DNA of 64,000 bases, from assembly GCA_039000515.1 (NCBI GenBank), contig JBCFYV010000876.1, positions 30,531 through 94,530 on the forward strand, read 5' to 3'. Source of the stretch: Timema cristinae (lineage: Eukaryota; Arthropoda; Insecta; Phasmatodea; Timematidae). The notes beneath the pieces are model-generated. The model was not told where the DNA came from, ran no database searches, and was given only the letters and a program-made list of their open reading frames with translations. Positions within the stretch are counted from its first letter, which is position 1. Each line of letters starts with the position of its first letter. Made by a program: the position numbers and the translations under genes. This document shows, piece after piece, positions 23,640 through 32,040 of the stretch.

Positions 23640-23890
23640 TAGAAGAAACGGAATGGTATAAAGTGTCACTTTCGTGTTGTACTGGCCTGCTGAAGACGAG
23701 ATCGGGGTTTGAATCCTAGTTGGCTCTACTGAAGGTGGTGTTTTTCAAAATGGTTTCCCACTTTCCTTCCATGTAAATGTGGGTAACTACCTCTAAAATG
23801 CTTTCGTCCTCGTCCTTATCCCATTAGAGTAATTATCTATATACATATATGCCTGAACAAGTAGGACAGTGTGATAAAAAAAAATAGAAC
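23640..23890 (+). repeat. SINE, subfamily A, in the Harbinger element
   Basis: The head carries the B box ggggtttgaatcc. The body has aaaatggtttcccactttcc, aaatgtgggtaactacc and cccattagagtaatt, and the tail ends aagtaggacagtgtg followed by an a-rich end. Positioned tail-to-tail with the copy at 23930. Confidence 0.75.
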
Positions 23891-23929
23891 ACTACATTTG
23901 GGATATTTGAAAAGATTAATAATTAATTT

Positions 23930-24175
23930 GTCACTGTGTCTTACTACCTGTTTGGGTTGTACACTTAAGTATTAATTTTGCTAATGGGTTGTGAATCGGG
24001 AAGGTTGAATGTAGAGGAAGTGAACCCACATTTGCTTGGAGGGAGAGTGGAAAACTATCTAGGAAACACCCCAGTTCACCTGATCAAGATTCGAACCTCG
24101 ATCTCCCCATCTTCGGCAGTAAAGATTAACACAAATCTAGTGAGTTAAATAACTACACCACCGAGGCGGGTATTT
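23930..24175 (-). repeat. SINE, subfamily A, best-preserved copy
   Basis: Read on the - strand: cccgcctcggtggtgtagtt (A-box region), then gaggttcgaatc (B box), body 'aactggggtgtttcctagat', 'aagcaaatgtgggttcactt', cctctacattcaacc, cccattagc, and the tail caggtagtaagacac. About 245 bp. This copy serves as the reference for the others in the window. The head looks derived from a tRNA; the body is of unknown origin. Confidence 0.8.
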
Positions 24176-24362
24176 GACAAGATATTTCTATGTGCTAAAA
24201 AAGCAGAATTGTTTAAAAAACAACTTTGGGCTTTGCCTGACATATTAGGTAGCCCCTATGAGTGGTGCTGCCTTTTGCGGCTATCACAAACTTGCAAGTC
24301 CTATTTCAATATTAATTACATGTGCCAATGTACACCAGGGGAAAGCATGCCACCCAATCTGG

Positions 24363-24445
24363 CTAGAGTGGTTTAGATTCCACTCATGCGAACATGTTCC
24401 TAGCTCAGGTAGGTAATTGCCTAAAAAAGGACTAGGCATAGTAAA
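24363..24445 (+). repeat. Repeat C, copy 1
   Basis: Contains ggtttagattccactcatgc, ttcctagctcagg and tgcctaaaaaagga. A second copy in direct orientation lies at 24.775-24.870 kb (ggtttgggttccac, tttctagctcggg, tgcctaaaaaagga). The B-box-like start suggests another tRNA-related SINE head. Confidence 0.55.
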
Positions 24446-24477
24446 ATATATGAACAGATACATTATGCATGTAGAGC

Positions 24478-24685
24478 CTGAAGACGGGGAAATCGCCGTT
24501 CAAATTAGGTCGGGTGCAGTGAGGGTGGATTTTCCACTCACTGTACACAAATGCAGGTGCACTTCTTCAGAATTCAACCTTCCTGATTCCTTCCTCTGAA
24601 TTCAACCCTTCTGATCTCTAACCCATTAGTAATTTGTATACAGGCCTATCACCTGAATAGGTAGTAGGACGTGCTAAGAAAAAAA
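24478..24685 (+). repeat. SINE, subfamily A, lying between two copies of repeat C
   Basis: Head 'cctgaagacggggaaatcg', B-box-like ttcaaatt, body 'ttttccactcactgtacaca', acttcttcagaattcaacct (partly duplicated as 'cctctgaattcaaccc'), acccattagtaatttg and the tail gaataggtagtaggacg. It matches the 23.93 kb copy throughout. Confidence 0.7.
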
Positions 24686-24774
24686 GAATGGTTTGTATTA
24701 CAGAAGTACAAACATGTCTGTAGTTCATATGAATTTTCTATAAGTGCCTATAAAGGACTGGGCTTAAAAAACAA

Positions 24775-24870
24775 AGAGGTTTGGGTTCCACTATTACAAA
24801 TATGTTTCTAGCTCGGGTGGATTTTCTAACTGCCTAAAAAAGGAGTCACACTGATAAAAAAAATACGAGT
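24775..24870 (+). repeat. Repeat C, copy 2
   Basis: Direct repeat of 24363-24445; see that entry. The two copies bracket a SINE. Confidence 0.5.
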
Positions 24871-24927
24871 AGAAACTATTTATACATACGTTTTTTTTTT
24901 TCTAGTTTTCATAAATAAACGCAATAT

Positions 24928-25146
24928 TTAAAAAAGTGGTTTGGCTTCCAAAGTAAAAGTAGGCCTACTTGTAGCCAAAACGTTACCTGGTATCCCGATG
25001 ATTTCTGAAATACTTAGCAAGGCATTTTCCTTTCTTAAAGCGTCTTTAAACCCTTTAAGTTTTTTACTAAACAAAACAGGCCTTTGCCGAACACAATCAA
25101 TGAGAAGAGAATCCATTTCAAAATCGCTAGTATCCATATTTATCAA
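24928..25146 (-). pseudogene. MADF-domain protein of the Harbinger element, partial
   Basis: A 72-codon - strand frame starting at an ATG with DSLLIDCVRQRPVLFSKKLK, then GFKDALRKENALLSISEII and GIPG. This is the first two thirds of a MADF (Myb/SANT-like) DNA-binding domain. After GIPG the sequence is g/gtaacg, a plausible donor, and similarity stops, so an intron and a lost second exon are likely. Harbinger elements usually encode two proteins: a DDE nuclease and a Myb/MADF-type protein that binds the element ends and helps import the nuclease. Only the second is represented here, which supports the element assignment. The remainder to 25.37 kb on the - strand is probably its 5' leader. Confidence 0.7.
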
Positions 25147-25532
25147 TTAGAAAAAATGTAATGACTCTAGTAAATGGAGTATAAAAACCAAATAATAGGG
25201 GTGTTGAACCTACAAAAGCAAAGCCAATATTTCTGAGAACTTGGTATTTCTCAGAAAACACTTTCCTAGAAGCCGCTCTTCCCGGGGTGTTTAGATTTTT
25301 AAAAATGTTTCTGAAATAGGCCCGCATGTAGCCATCTTTTCATTTTGTATATGTTTCCATAGCGACGGATTCTATCACGATATTCTTTCTTTATTTCAAG
25401 GCGCATGCTCATATTTACTCGGCTGTGATTGGTAGTCCGTAGAAAGTTAAAGTTGGGCAACTTCTACGGAGTAAGGACTTACGGATAAGGACTCTGTGGC
25501 CAGAGCAATCTGATATTGTAGCATCGATTTCT

Positions 25533-25575
25533 TACGGACCACGGACCTACGGATACGGAGTCTGTGTCAGGGCCT
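25533..25575 (-). repeat. Harbinger right terminal inverted repeat
   Basis: Reads ttacggaccacggacctacg and onward to 'cagggcct', the reverse complement of the left end, followed by the TTA duplication. A sub-terminal copy of the motif lies at 25469-25505. Confidence 0.85.
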
Positions 25576-25581
25576 TTAAGC

Positions 25582-27852
25582 TACGGTGACCATACGTACT
25601 GTTTTTTGCAGTACAGTACGGTTTATTGGGGTGATGTCCTGCTGTCCTACAGAGCATGCGATAGTACAACAAAAGGTACTGTTTTCTAAACCAAGTACTT
25701 CCAAAAATACTTCGTTTTGAAGTAAGAGAAAATAATATTTTGAATTGAACAGCACCATCGCAAGGACCATCATCCTTGAGCATTTGGCAAACCCTCAACA
25801 CATGTGCTGCGCTCTCTCGAACAAGATTAGAACTTCTTTATTAGCTCTGTGTGATAATACCACCTAACCTACCGTTTTTTAGGTCTTAACCGTACCCTTT
25901 TTTCGGGCTTCGTTTGTTTTCTTTGTCTTCAGTTGTCTCGCCAAGTCTGTGAGTGTGTGTTGTGGTTGTTCTATAAGTTTTTAAATAATAATAAAAGCTA
26001 GTATACCAAAGTGTTGTGAGATGGGGCAGCCACGCAGAAAATGTTCATTTAATTATTCTTTACAAACAGAAAACCTTTCATCAAACTAAAAAACAGTGAT
26101 AACCCTCACATTGTTATTTGTGAGCTGTGTAGAGGTGAAGTTTACCTAAGCAATAGCATTGTGAGGCATTTTAAGCAACGCTAAAACTTACTAGCAGTAA
26201 ATGCAGCCACATCAAGTAGTACGATAAGCAAGTTCTTTAAAAAAAAGTATTAACTTCTGAAAATTTTCTTTTGCTGCCAAATAGGTACCCTATTTGCATA
26301 TCATACAATTAAACATATGCAGAGTTTTCGTTCCCTTGACTGTACGCCGAAGCTGGTAGCAGGTATGTTTGAACCGAAGTTCTCCTCAGCCCGCACTAAA
26401 ACGGAAGTAATTGTAAAAAAAAGTTTTAGCGAAGGAGGCCCAGGAGAGATTGAATATTGATTTAGGAACAGCACATTACTTCAGCGTTATGATTGATTCT
26501 TCCAATCACCATAACATTAAGATAGTGCCATTGATTGTACGATACTTTGACTGTACCCAGGGAGTAAAAGTCAAGCTTCTGGAACTGAAAGACCTTCCTG
26601 GGGAAACATCTGAGCAGTTACACAGCTACGTTTACTCTACCTTGTTTTAATTAAATTTAGTGGAAAAGTGTGTTGGTCTTTCTGCAGACTGATGCCGCAC
26701 TAGAATATTTTGAGCTGCTTGAGAAATTGAAAAGCAGGGAAAATGCTGTATTCTTGCCAGTGAAAGTAAGAAGCTGTATTAGCAGCATTAAAACAGTCAG
26801 CGAGGTGGATTACAAAAGTGATTTTTATACAGAAGCTAAGGCTTTCTACTCGGGTTGCATTACATATTTGGAAAAATTGACTGCTAATCAGCAACAGTTA
26901 AAACATTTTGAATGGGTCAGATTACATTAGCAAGTTACGTGGGAGAAGGTGCTGGCTTCGTATGAAGCTTTCAAAGATGCCATTGGCTCTACTGTAGATG
27001 AAGATGGTCTTTTTGACGAAATTACATCGTTAACAAACTTTCTAATTGGGGACAAAATTCCTGAGTGAAATGAGAGTAGAATTCTTATTCAAACCAGATG
27101 GTTGGAAGTGTTTACTTTTATGAACAAGCTTTAACCTCTTAAAAACCTGCAGTAGCTAAGCAAGTTTATACTTTGCCTGCCTGCCACGAGATCTTCAGTT
27201 GAGAGATTTTTTCCAATAATAAATAACTACTGGGGGAGTGAAAAAACCCTAATGAGTATTGGGACATTAAAGGCTGTGATACAGGTCTACACCAATTTTG
27301 ACAAAACCTTTATGGAAATGTTCCAATACCTGAAATCTAAATAAAAGCTTCTAAAAGCAATTCATAGCTTAGATAAATATGAATGGTATGATTATGAAGC
27401 AAAAGCTGGCACAAGTAGTTCCTAAATTGTTATTTTAAATTCACTTTCTCTTTATTGAATTTTTTAAGTACTGTAGTCCTATGTTTTATTTACCAATGGG
27501 TTTGTACACGTGATTAGTCCTAAAATATTTATTTTTGCAAGTTATTTTTTTAGAAGTTTTATGAACAAGTATTATTTACAAAAAGACTATGTACACAATA
27601 ATACAAGCCAATCTAATACTTGATGTATATAGTTTTGACTTCATGTAAATCGCTCTCTTAAACTAGTATTCAAAAGTGAATTTTAATAAATGGTTTTATC
27701 TCTAAACTATTTTTATTTCTCTATCTCTATTATTTTTCTTCTCTCTACTTTATACACATAAGCTATAGACGCACATTGAACATCATGCTTCTCGTAAATG
27801 TGATATATTTTAATGTACTGTTTTTTCAAAAAAAAAAATTATGGTCACCGTA
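25582..27852 (+). mobile_element. hAT-type DNA transposon (2.27 kb, decayed)
   Basis: The ends tacggtgaccata (left) and, in reverse, tacggtgaccata (right) form a 13-bp inverted repeat. Both ends also share 'gtactgtttttt' close by: left in tacgtactgttttttg, right as tgtactgttttttc in direct orientation. The inside encodes a hAT transposase relic. The 8-bp flanks (ctttaagc / accttaac) do not match well, so the duplication is eroded or the exact end is a base or two off. The left end is 6 bases from the Harbinger element's end. Confidence 0.75.
26021..27425 (+). pseudogene. hAT transposase relic (BED-like finger to dimerisation region)
   Basis: Starts MGQPRRKCSF and, after a frame change, ICELCRGEVYLSN and IVRHFKQR: the C-x2-C ... 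H part of a BED-type zinc finger. 26450-26650 reads HYFSVMIDSSNHHNIKIVPL and VRYFD, the first part of the RNase-H-like catalytic fold of insect and vertebrate hAT-like proteins (D in MIDSS is the candidate first catalytic Asp). 26670-26935 and on to 27.06 kb carry the helical middle part. 27170-27345 has LPATRSSVERFFPIINNYWG and then LKAVIQVYTNF, the conserved hAT C-terminal dimerisation block. Stop codons and frameshifts break it at least five times. A catalytic segment appears deleted between 26.65 and 26.69 kb. It cannot be active. Confidence 0.8.
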
Positions 27853-28190
27853 ACCTTAACTAACATATTTTATTCTAAGGCACGTATATGTTCAAACGCA
27901 GTGCCAATAGTCTGAGCCTAACTTATTAAACATTGTTTCATACTTACATCCAACTTAATTTATCTTGAGATATTGAATTTCTACAAAATTCTGTATCCGA
28001 ATAGTATGCTTATGCGATGTCGCGTTGATAGCTGCATTGGCAATCACATGATCATGTGTAGATCTGTCCGAATAGTCGCGGACTAGACCGATAAAATTTT
28101 CTCATGGTGTTGGTAACCATGGATACGAAAGCTACGAGCGATGTGGCGTTGCATAGAAAAGACAGTGTGGTGTTGGACCGGAAATCCAAA
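27853..28190. other. Spacer between the hAT and mariner-type elements
   Basis: Moderately complex sequence with no open frame. Contains a short palindrome catgatcatg. No assignment. Confidence 0.35.
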
Positions 28191-28195
28191 TTATG

Positions 28196-28260
28196 TATCC
28201 CTACGCCGAACCATGTGATTTGTAAAAACATTAGCAGCTTTCACTTCTGACCATAGAAAA
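28196..28260 (-). repeat. Terminal inverted repeat of a Tc1/mariner-type element (copy B)
   Basis: TA then tccctacgccgaaccatgt, matching copy A at 21066 and followed by the same agcagcttt..cact sequence. A second similar motif (tctctacgccaacagctgat) at ~28357 may be a sub-terminal repeat or the end of another copy. The partner end on the right was not found. Confidence 0.6.
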
Positions 28261-28556
28261 GTGCTTCTGACAGTCAAAATTTAGGTAAACGGCATTCACG
28301 ACCTAAGTTTACTTGGATGACAGCTAAAAAAATTCACTAGAAATAGTCCCTAATATATCTCTACGCCAACAGCTGATATCTGTCACTGTCATTTGGACAG
28401 CTGTAATGAACACATATGGTAATGTATAGTATGAATGTGATAGTTAACCACAGTAATTTAGGCCAATATTATGCCTCTAAGAAATTTTGTGATTGAAATT
28501 TTAGCTACTAAGCTGACAGTAAACACTAAAAAACAGATTATTATATATTTATATTA

Positions 28557-28561
<5 letters not shown>

Positions 28562-28599
<38 letters not shown>
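28562..28599. repeat. (TA)n microsatellite
   Basis: About 37 bases of alternating t and a. The Ile/Tyr frame across it is an artefact. Confidence 0.95.
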
Positions 28600-28602
<3 letters not shown>

Positions 28603-28893
28603 AATCTGAGAGAAAATATTTTTAACTTATTTGTACATAATCTAAAGAAAAATACTCTAAACCGATTTGTATAATCTGAAAGAAAAACGCTTTAAACTTA
28701 TTAGTACAGCTGAAAGAAAAAACACTTTTAACTGCCTAGTACAAGATGAAAGAAAAACACTTTAAACTGCTTAGTATAAGATGAAAGAAAGAGTTATTAC
28801 TAAGTTTAATACACATTTAGCTCCTAAATATATTAAGCATATATTTTATAGTCACCGCACAAATCACTTTTAATGCTTTTGGAATGTCATGTA

Positions 28894-29024
28894 TTATGTA
28901 ATATGTTGCTTGTAAAAGATGTTTAATATAACTGTCACTTTCGTTGTTGTTTCGGTCGCATCCATCTTCATTTCTCTTGCCCAATCATCATTCTTCTTAG
29001 TGTGGTCAACATTTTTTCTCCAAC
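28894..29024 (-). pseudogene. DDE transposase, last exon (copy B)
   Basis: After a ctatttcag acceptor the - strand reads WRKNVDHTKKNDDWAREMKM, then a short tail and a stop. It aligns with the copy A last exon (WSKHVDHCEKLIQEYWERE), starting at the same Trp, so the intron position is shared. The acidic tail seen in copy A is shorter here. Belongs with the exon at 29.41-29.57 kb. Confidence 0.65.
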
Positions 29025-29104
29025 TGAAATAGAACACATTTTTTAAAAATATCTGATTATAATTACAAACAAATGATAGAGAAGATACAACCACCTCTTT
29101 GTGG

Positions 29105-29106
<2 letters not shown>

Positions 29107-29178
<72 letters not shown>

Positions 29179-29221
29179 TATTATTATTATTATTATTATT
29201 ATTTTATTATTATTATTATTA
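29107..29221. repeat. (TTA)n microsatellite grown from a SINE tail
   Basis: About 115 bases of att/tta repeats with a few single-base slips. It abuts the 3' end of the SINE at 29222, whose tail in other copies is a short (taa)n, which suggests it began as that tail. Confidence 0.95.
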
Positions 29222-29350
29222 GCACCGCGTCTTACTACCCGTTCGGGTTATACGCAATTACGCTAATGTGTTATGGTAGGGTGATTGTGAGATGAAATTA
29301 AGGACCTACAGTTTAACGTGGAATCCGAACCATGGTGGTGGCCTGGCATT
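29222..29350 (-). repeat. SINE, subfamily B
   Basis: Read on the - strand it has 'gtggttcggattccacgtt', taggtccttaatttcatctc, acattagcgtaattgcgtat, the hairpin acccgaacgggt, tagtaagacgcggtgct and then (taa)n. Nearly identical to 29735-29870, which lies in the opposite orientation. Confidence 0.85.
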
Positions 29351-29411
29351 CCCCACATTGACAAGTGGTATTTATTGTTATATTTTCGATAGTTGGAAAA
29401 TATAGCTTTAG

Positions 29412-29567
29412 TACCTTTCAGGCTGCTTGTTGTTTCTTCCGGTATGTTTCTTGTAGTACCCATTGCAGTTTGCCCACACCAGCTCTATAGGATTGTATTG
29501 ACAAAGGTATGGAGGCAACCGCAAAACCTGGTGTCCGCACTCGCGTACCATTTCATCGATCTTGTAC
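29412..29567 (-). pseudogene. DDE transposase, catalytic-region exon (copy B)
   Basis: From a gattgctgcag acceptor the - strand reads YKIDEMVRECGHQVLRLPPY, then CQYNPIELVWANCNGYYKKH and on to a donor. LPPY...NPIE..W is the block around the last catalytic acid of Tc1/mariner-type DDE nucleases; the Glu of NPIE is the candidate, with the pattern VD.....GH.V.RLPPY typical of an insect lineage. The exons that should carry the first two Asp residues were not found between 29.6 and 30.3 kb, so this copy is 5'-truncated. Intact frame and splice sites suggest a fairly young relic. Confidence 0.8.
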
Positions 29568-29734
29568 CTGCAGCAATCAAAAACATACAAATTACTAAGA
29601 TTATTTAAAAACTTATAATCTTTTATTAAGTAAATCTCATAGTTAAATATATATAATACAATGCTATCAATAAAAAAAATAGGGGCTCACCAAAAATGTT
29701 TTCCTTAAATTGAATTAAATATTTAATAAACCTG

Positions 29735-29872
29735 TGTGGAATGCCAGGCTTCCACCGTGGTTCGGATTCCACGTTAATCTCTAGGTCCTCCATTTCATCT
29801 CACAATCACCCTACCATAACACATTAGCGTAATTGCGTATAACCCGAACGGGTAGTAAGACGTGGTGCTGAT
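29735..29872 (+). repeat. SINE, subfamily B
   Basis: Starts near aatgccaggcttccaccgtg and ends at the tail cccgaacgggtagtaagacg followed by gtgctgatgatagag(atagag)n rather than (taa)n. Inverted relative to the copy at 29222-29350, with which it brackets the transposase exon. Confidence 0.85.
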
Positions 29873-30039
29873 GATAGAGATAGAGATAGAGATTGACGGC
29901 ACAAACTCTGACCAGGGAACAGAACCATCTGAAGATACCGACATATTATACAGAGTGCAGCAAATAAACTTGATGAAATATTTATATAGTACGTGGTTAA
30001 AGTTATCCACTTCAGGCAAGACGAAGACAAAAAATTACT

Positions 30040-30207
30040 TGTAAAATGGATAGTGGAGCGTCCAGCTATGTTATGGGAAAGGAGATCCAAAACTCATTAG
30101 AAAAGGATAGTGCATTCAAATTATCCAAATCAAACACAATTTTGAAATTTTATAATGGTAAAACAGTACAATCACAAGGGGTAAACAAAGGTGTATTGTA
30201 CTTATAA
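30040..30207 (+). pseudogene. Retropepsin fragment of an LTR retrotransposon (Ty3/Gypsy-like)
   Basis: An open frame reads CKMDSGASSYVMGKEIQNSL, then further on LKFYNGKTVQSQGV, and a stop at 30205. D-S-G-A at 30049-30060 is the active-site motif of retroviral-type aspartic proteases, preceded by the hydrophilic strand and followed by the expected 'F.G....Q G' flap-like part. The upstream frame (29.88-30.04 kb) may be the end of a gag region. The downstream reverse transcriptase is not seen because the sequence becomes unreadable at ~30.33 kb. The assignment to Gypsy rather than Pao is a guess. Confidence 0.55.
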
Positions 30208-31847
30208 CAATACAAAAACAGGCTTAAGGCCCTGCCTACCATAAATCATGCTTAATTGAAAAAGGCGAGAATCTTTACAGTAGTAGACATTAAAGATCAG
30301 GGTGGTTAAGGCGTGTGATACGTATGCAACCACACCCCTAAAACAATTCAGGGGGCCCTTTTTGGCCCCCCCAAAATTTTTTTTTTTAATTGGGGAATTT
30401 TTAAGTATAAAAAAGAAAGTAATTTGAAAGGGGAAAAATGCTTATTTCTTAAATTAATCCCTTTCATCCATCCCAAAACCCCAAAAATTTTTTTATTTAA
30501 AATTTTGTTCTTTTAAAAAATTTTTAAAAAGAAAATCATTTGAAATTTTAAATCGGTGCGACTGCCCCTGGGGGAAAAATTTGGTGCGGGACTATACTTT
30601 TTGGGCAGCGGGGGAAAGAGGTTTGGTGTAATTTTTAATTTTTGGATTCTGGGTTTTTCACCAAAACCCCCCGGAAAAAGGGGTTTATTGCAATCGCCTA
30701 CTGCTTTTTTTTTATAGTTTGGGGGGTTGCAATTCGCAATTTATTATTTTTTAGTTTAATGGTGTTCTGTAAAAATTTTTTGCTTAAGCTTTGTTTTAAA
30801 TTTTATTTTTTTGGGTTTTGGGAAACCCTTTTAGGGGGTTTACTTACTCTGTGAAGTGTATTGTGTGTTTTCTGTTTTTACTGTCATTAAAAATGCTTTA
30901 CTCTTTGTAGTTTCGGGTTGTTTTTTTTAAAAATATTAAAGATTTTTTTTTTAAACATTTACTAAAATTTTTTCCCAAAAATTTTTTTGCACCCAAAAAA
31001 ATAGAAAATGGGAAAGGAAAAATTTACAAAACAAAATCAAGCGCAAAATTTTTATTTAAATTTTTTTAAATGAAAGTAAGTACTAAAAAAAAAAATTTAA
31101 AAGTGAAATTTAAATTTAAACCTTTATAACGTTTTCTTTTGTTGAAACAGTGCTCAGAAAAGGGGACGAAGTTTTTTTTGGGAAGATTTAAAAAATACAA
31201 AGGGCCCATGATTCTAAAACCACAAAAAATTACTGTTTTAAGTTATAAGATTTAAAGTGATGAAAACAAAACAAAAAAATTGAAAATTTTTTATGTGAAA
31301 AATTTGGAAAAACCCGGCTAATTGACCAAAGTGTTTGAACGAAACTATTTAAATCCCTTCATTGGGCTTCGGGGTAATGGCTTTTTCTGTCGAAGTCCAG
31401 TCTCCGGGTGACGTTTGTTTCTAGGCGTTGATCTGAGGGGTACAGGGGGTGGGGGAAAGGGAAAGGGAGAGGGGGGGAAAAACCATGGGGTGGGTTCTGG
31501 GGTGGCTAGGGTATGAAATGGTGCCCTCGGGGGAAAAAAGGGGGAAATTGGATTTGGGGGGGGGCCCGGAGGGGCGGTGCGAGGAGAATTTCAAGGGGGG
31601 GGAATTTAAAGCAAAACTGGGGGGGAGGGACCCCTTGGAGATTTGGAGTGGGGGGTTTTGGGCGTTCGGGGTCTCGGGGTTTTTCAGTCGGGATGAAAGA
31701 AGAGGGGGTCCACGGGGGATTTATTGTTTGGTTCCCAACTGTTTTTTTAAAGGTCTTCTGTCGGTGGGCCTTGCCGGCGCGGGGGTGTATCCCATCCCGT
31801 GAGGTCACCTTTGGAAAGGGGGACAAATCAGGTTGGAGGGTGGGGGG

Positions 31848-32040
31848 GACAGAGTCCCGGCAACCGGAGTCGTGAGGGGGAGGTGTGGATAAAAAACCGG
31901 CAACGTGAGTTGGGGGGGGGGAAAGGAACTGTCCGGAAACGTGAGTCGCGGTGGGGGGAAAAGGGAAACTGTCCCGGCAAGTGAGTCGCGGTGGGAGGCA
32001 GGGGAACCGTCCGGCAAAGGGGAGTCACAAGGGAGGAAAT
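31848..32040 (+). repeat. Minisatellite, 34-44 bp period
   Basis: A core gtcccggcaacgtgagtcg, with variants, starts near 31854, 31896, 31931, 31971 and 32009, giving about five units separated by g-rich sequence. Variable spacing is expected given the run-length damage. Confidence 0.65.

Larger units (their letters stand above)
23249..25575. mobile_element. PIF/Harbinger-type DNA transposon (2.33 kb, decayed)
   Basis: The ends are long near-perfect inverted repeats: left aggcccagacacagagtccg and onward to about 23290; right, read in reverse, aggccctgacacagactccg. Both continue with tatccgtaggtccgtggtcc. The element is flanked by the 3-bp target duplication TTA at 23246-23248 and 25576-25578, which is diagnostic for PIF/Harbinger. 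Inside are a MADF-domain frame on the - strand and at least four SINE insertions. No transposase DDE nuclease gene is left, so the copy is non-autonomous or deleted. Confidence 0.85.
29025..29411 (-). other. Intron of DDE transposase copy B, invaded by a SINE and a triplet repeat
   Basis: Bounded on the - strand by a donor aaag/gtacta after ...NNKQPE and the acceptor ctatttcag. It contains a SINE (29.22-29.35 kb) and its expanded (tta)n tail (29.107-29.221 kb), so it is now ~385 bases long. Confidence 0.55.

Noticed and set aside
28471..28674. Frame with Ile-Tyr repeats
   Set aside because: Encoded by the (TA)n microsatellite.
29101..29295. Frame with Ile, Leu and Tyr runs
   Set aside because: Encoded by the (TTA)n microsatellite and a SINE end.
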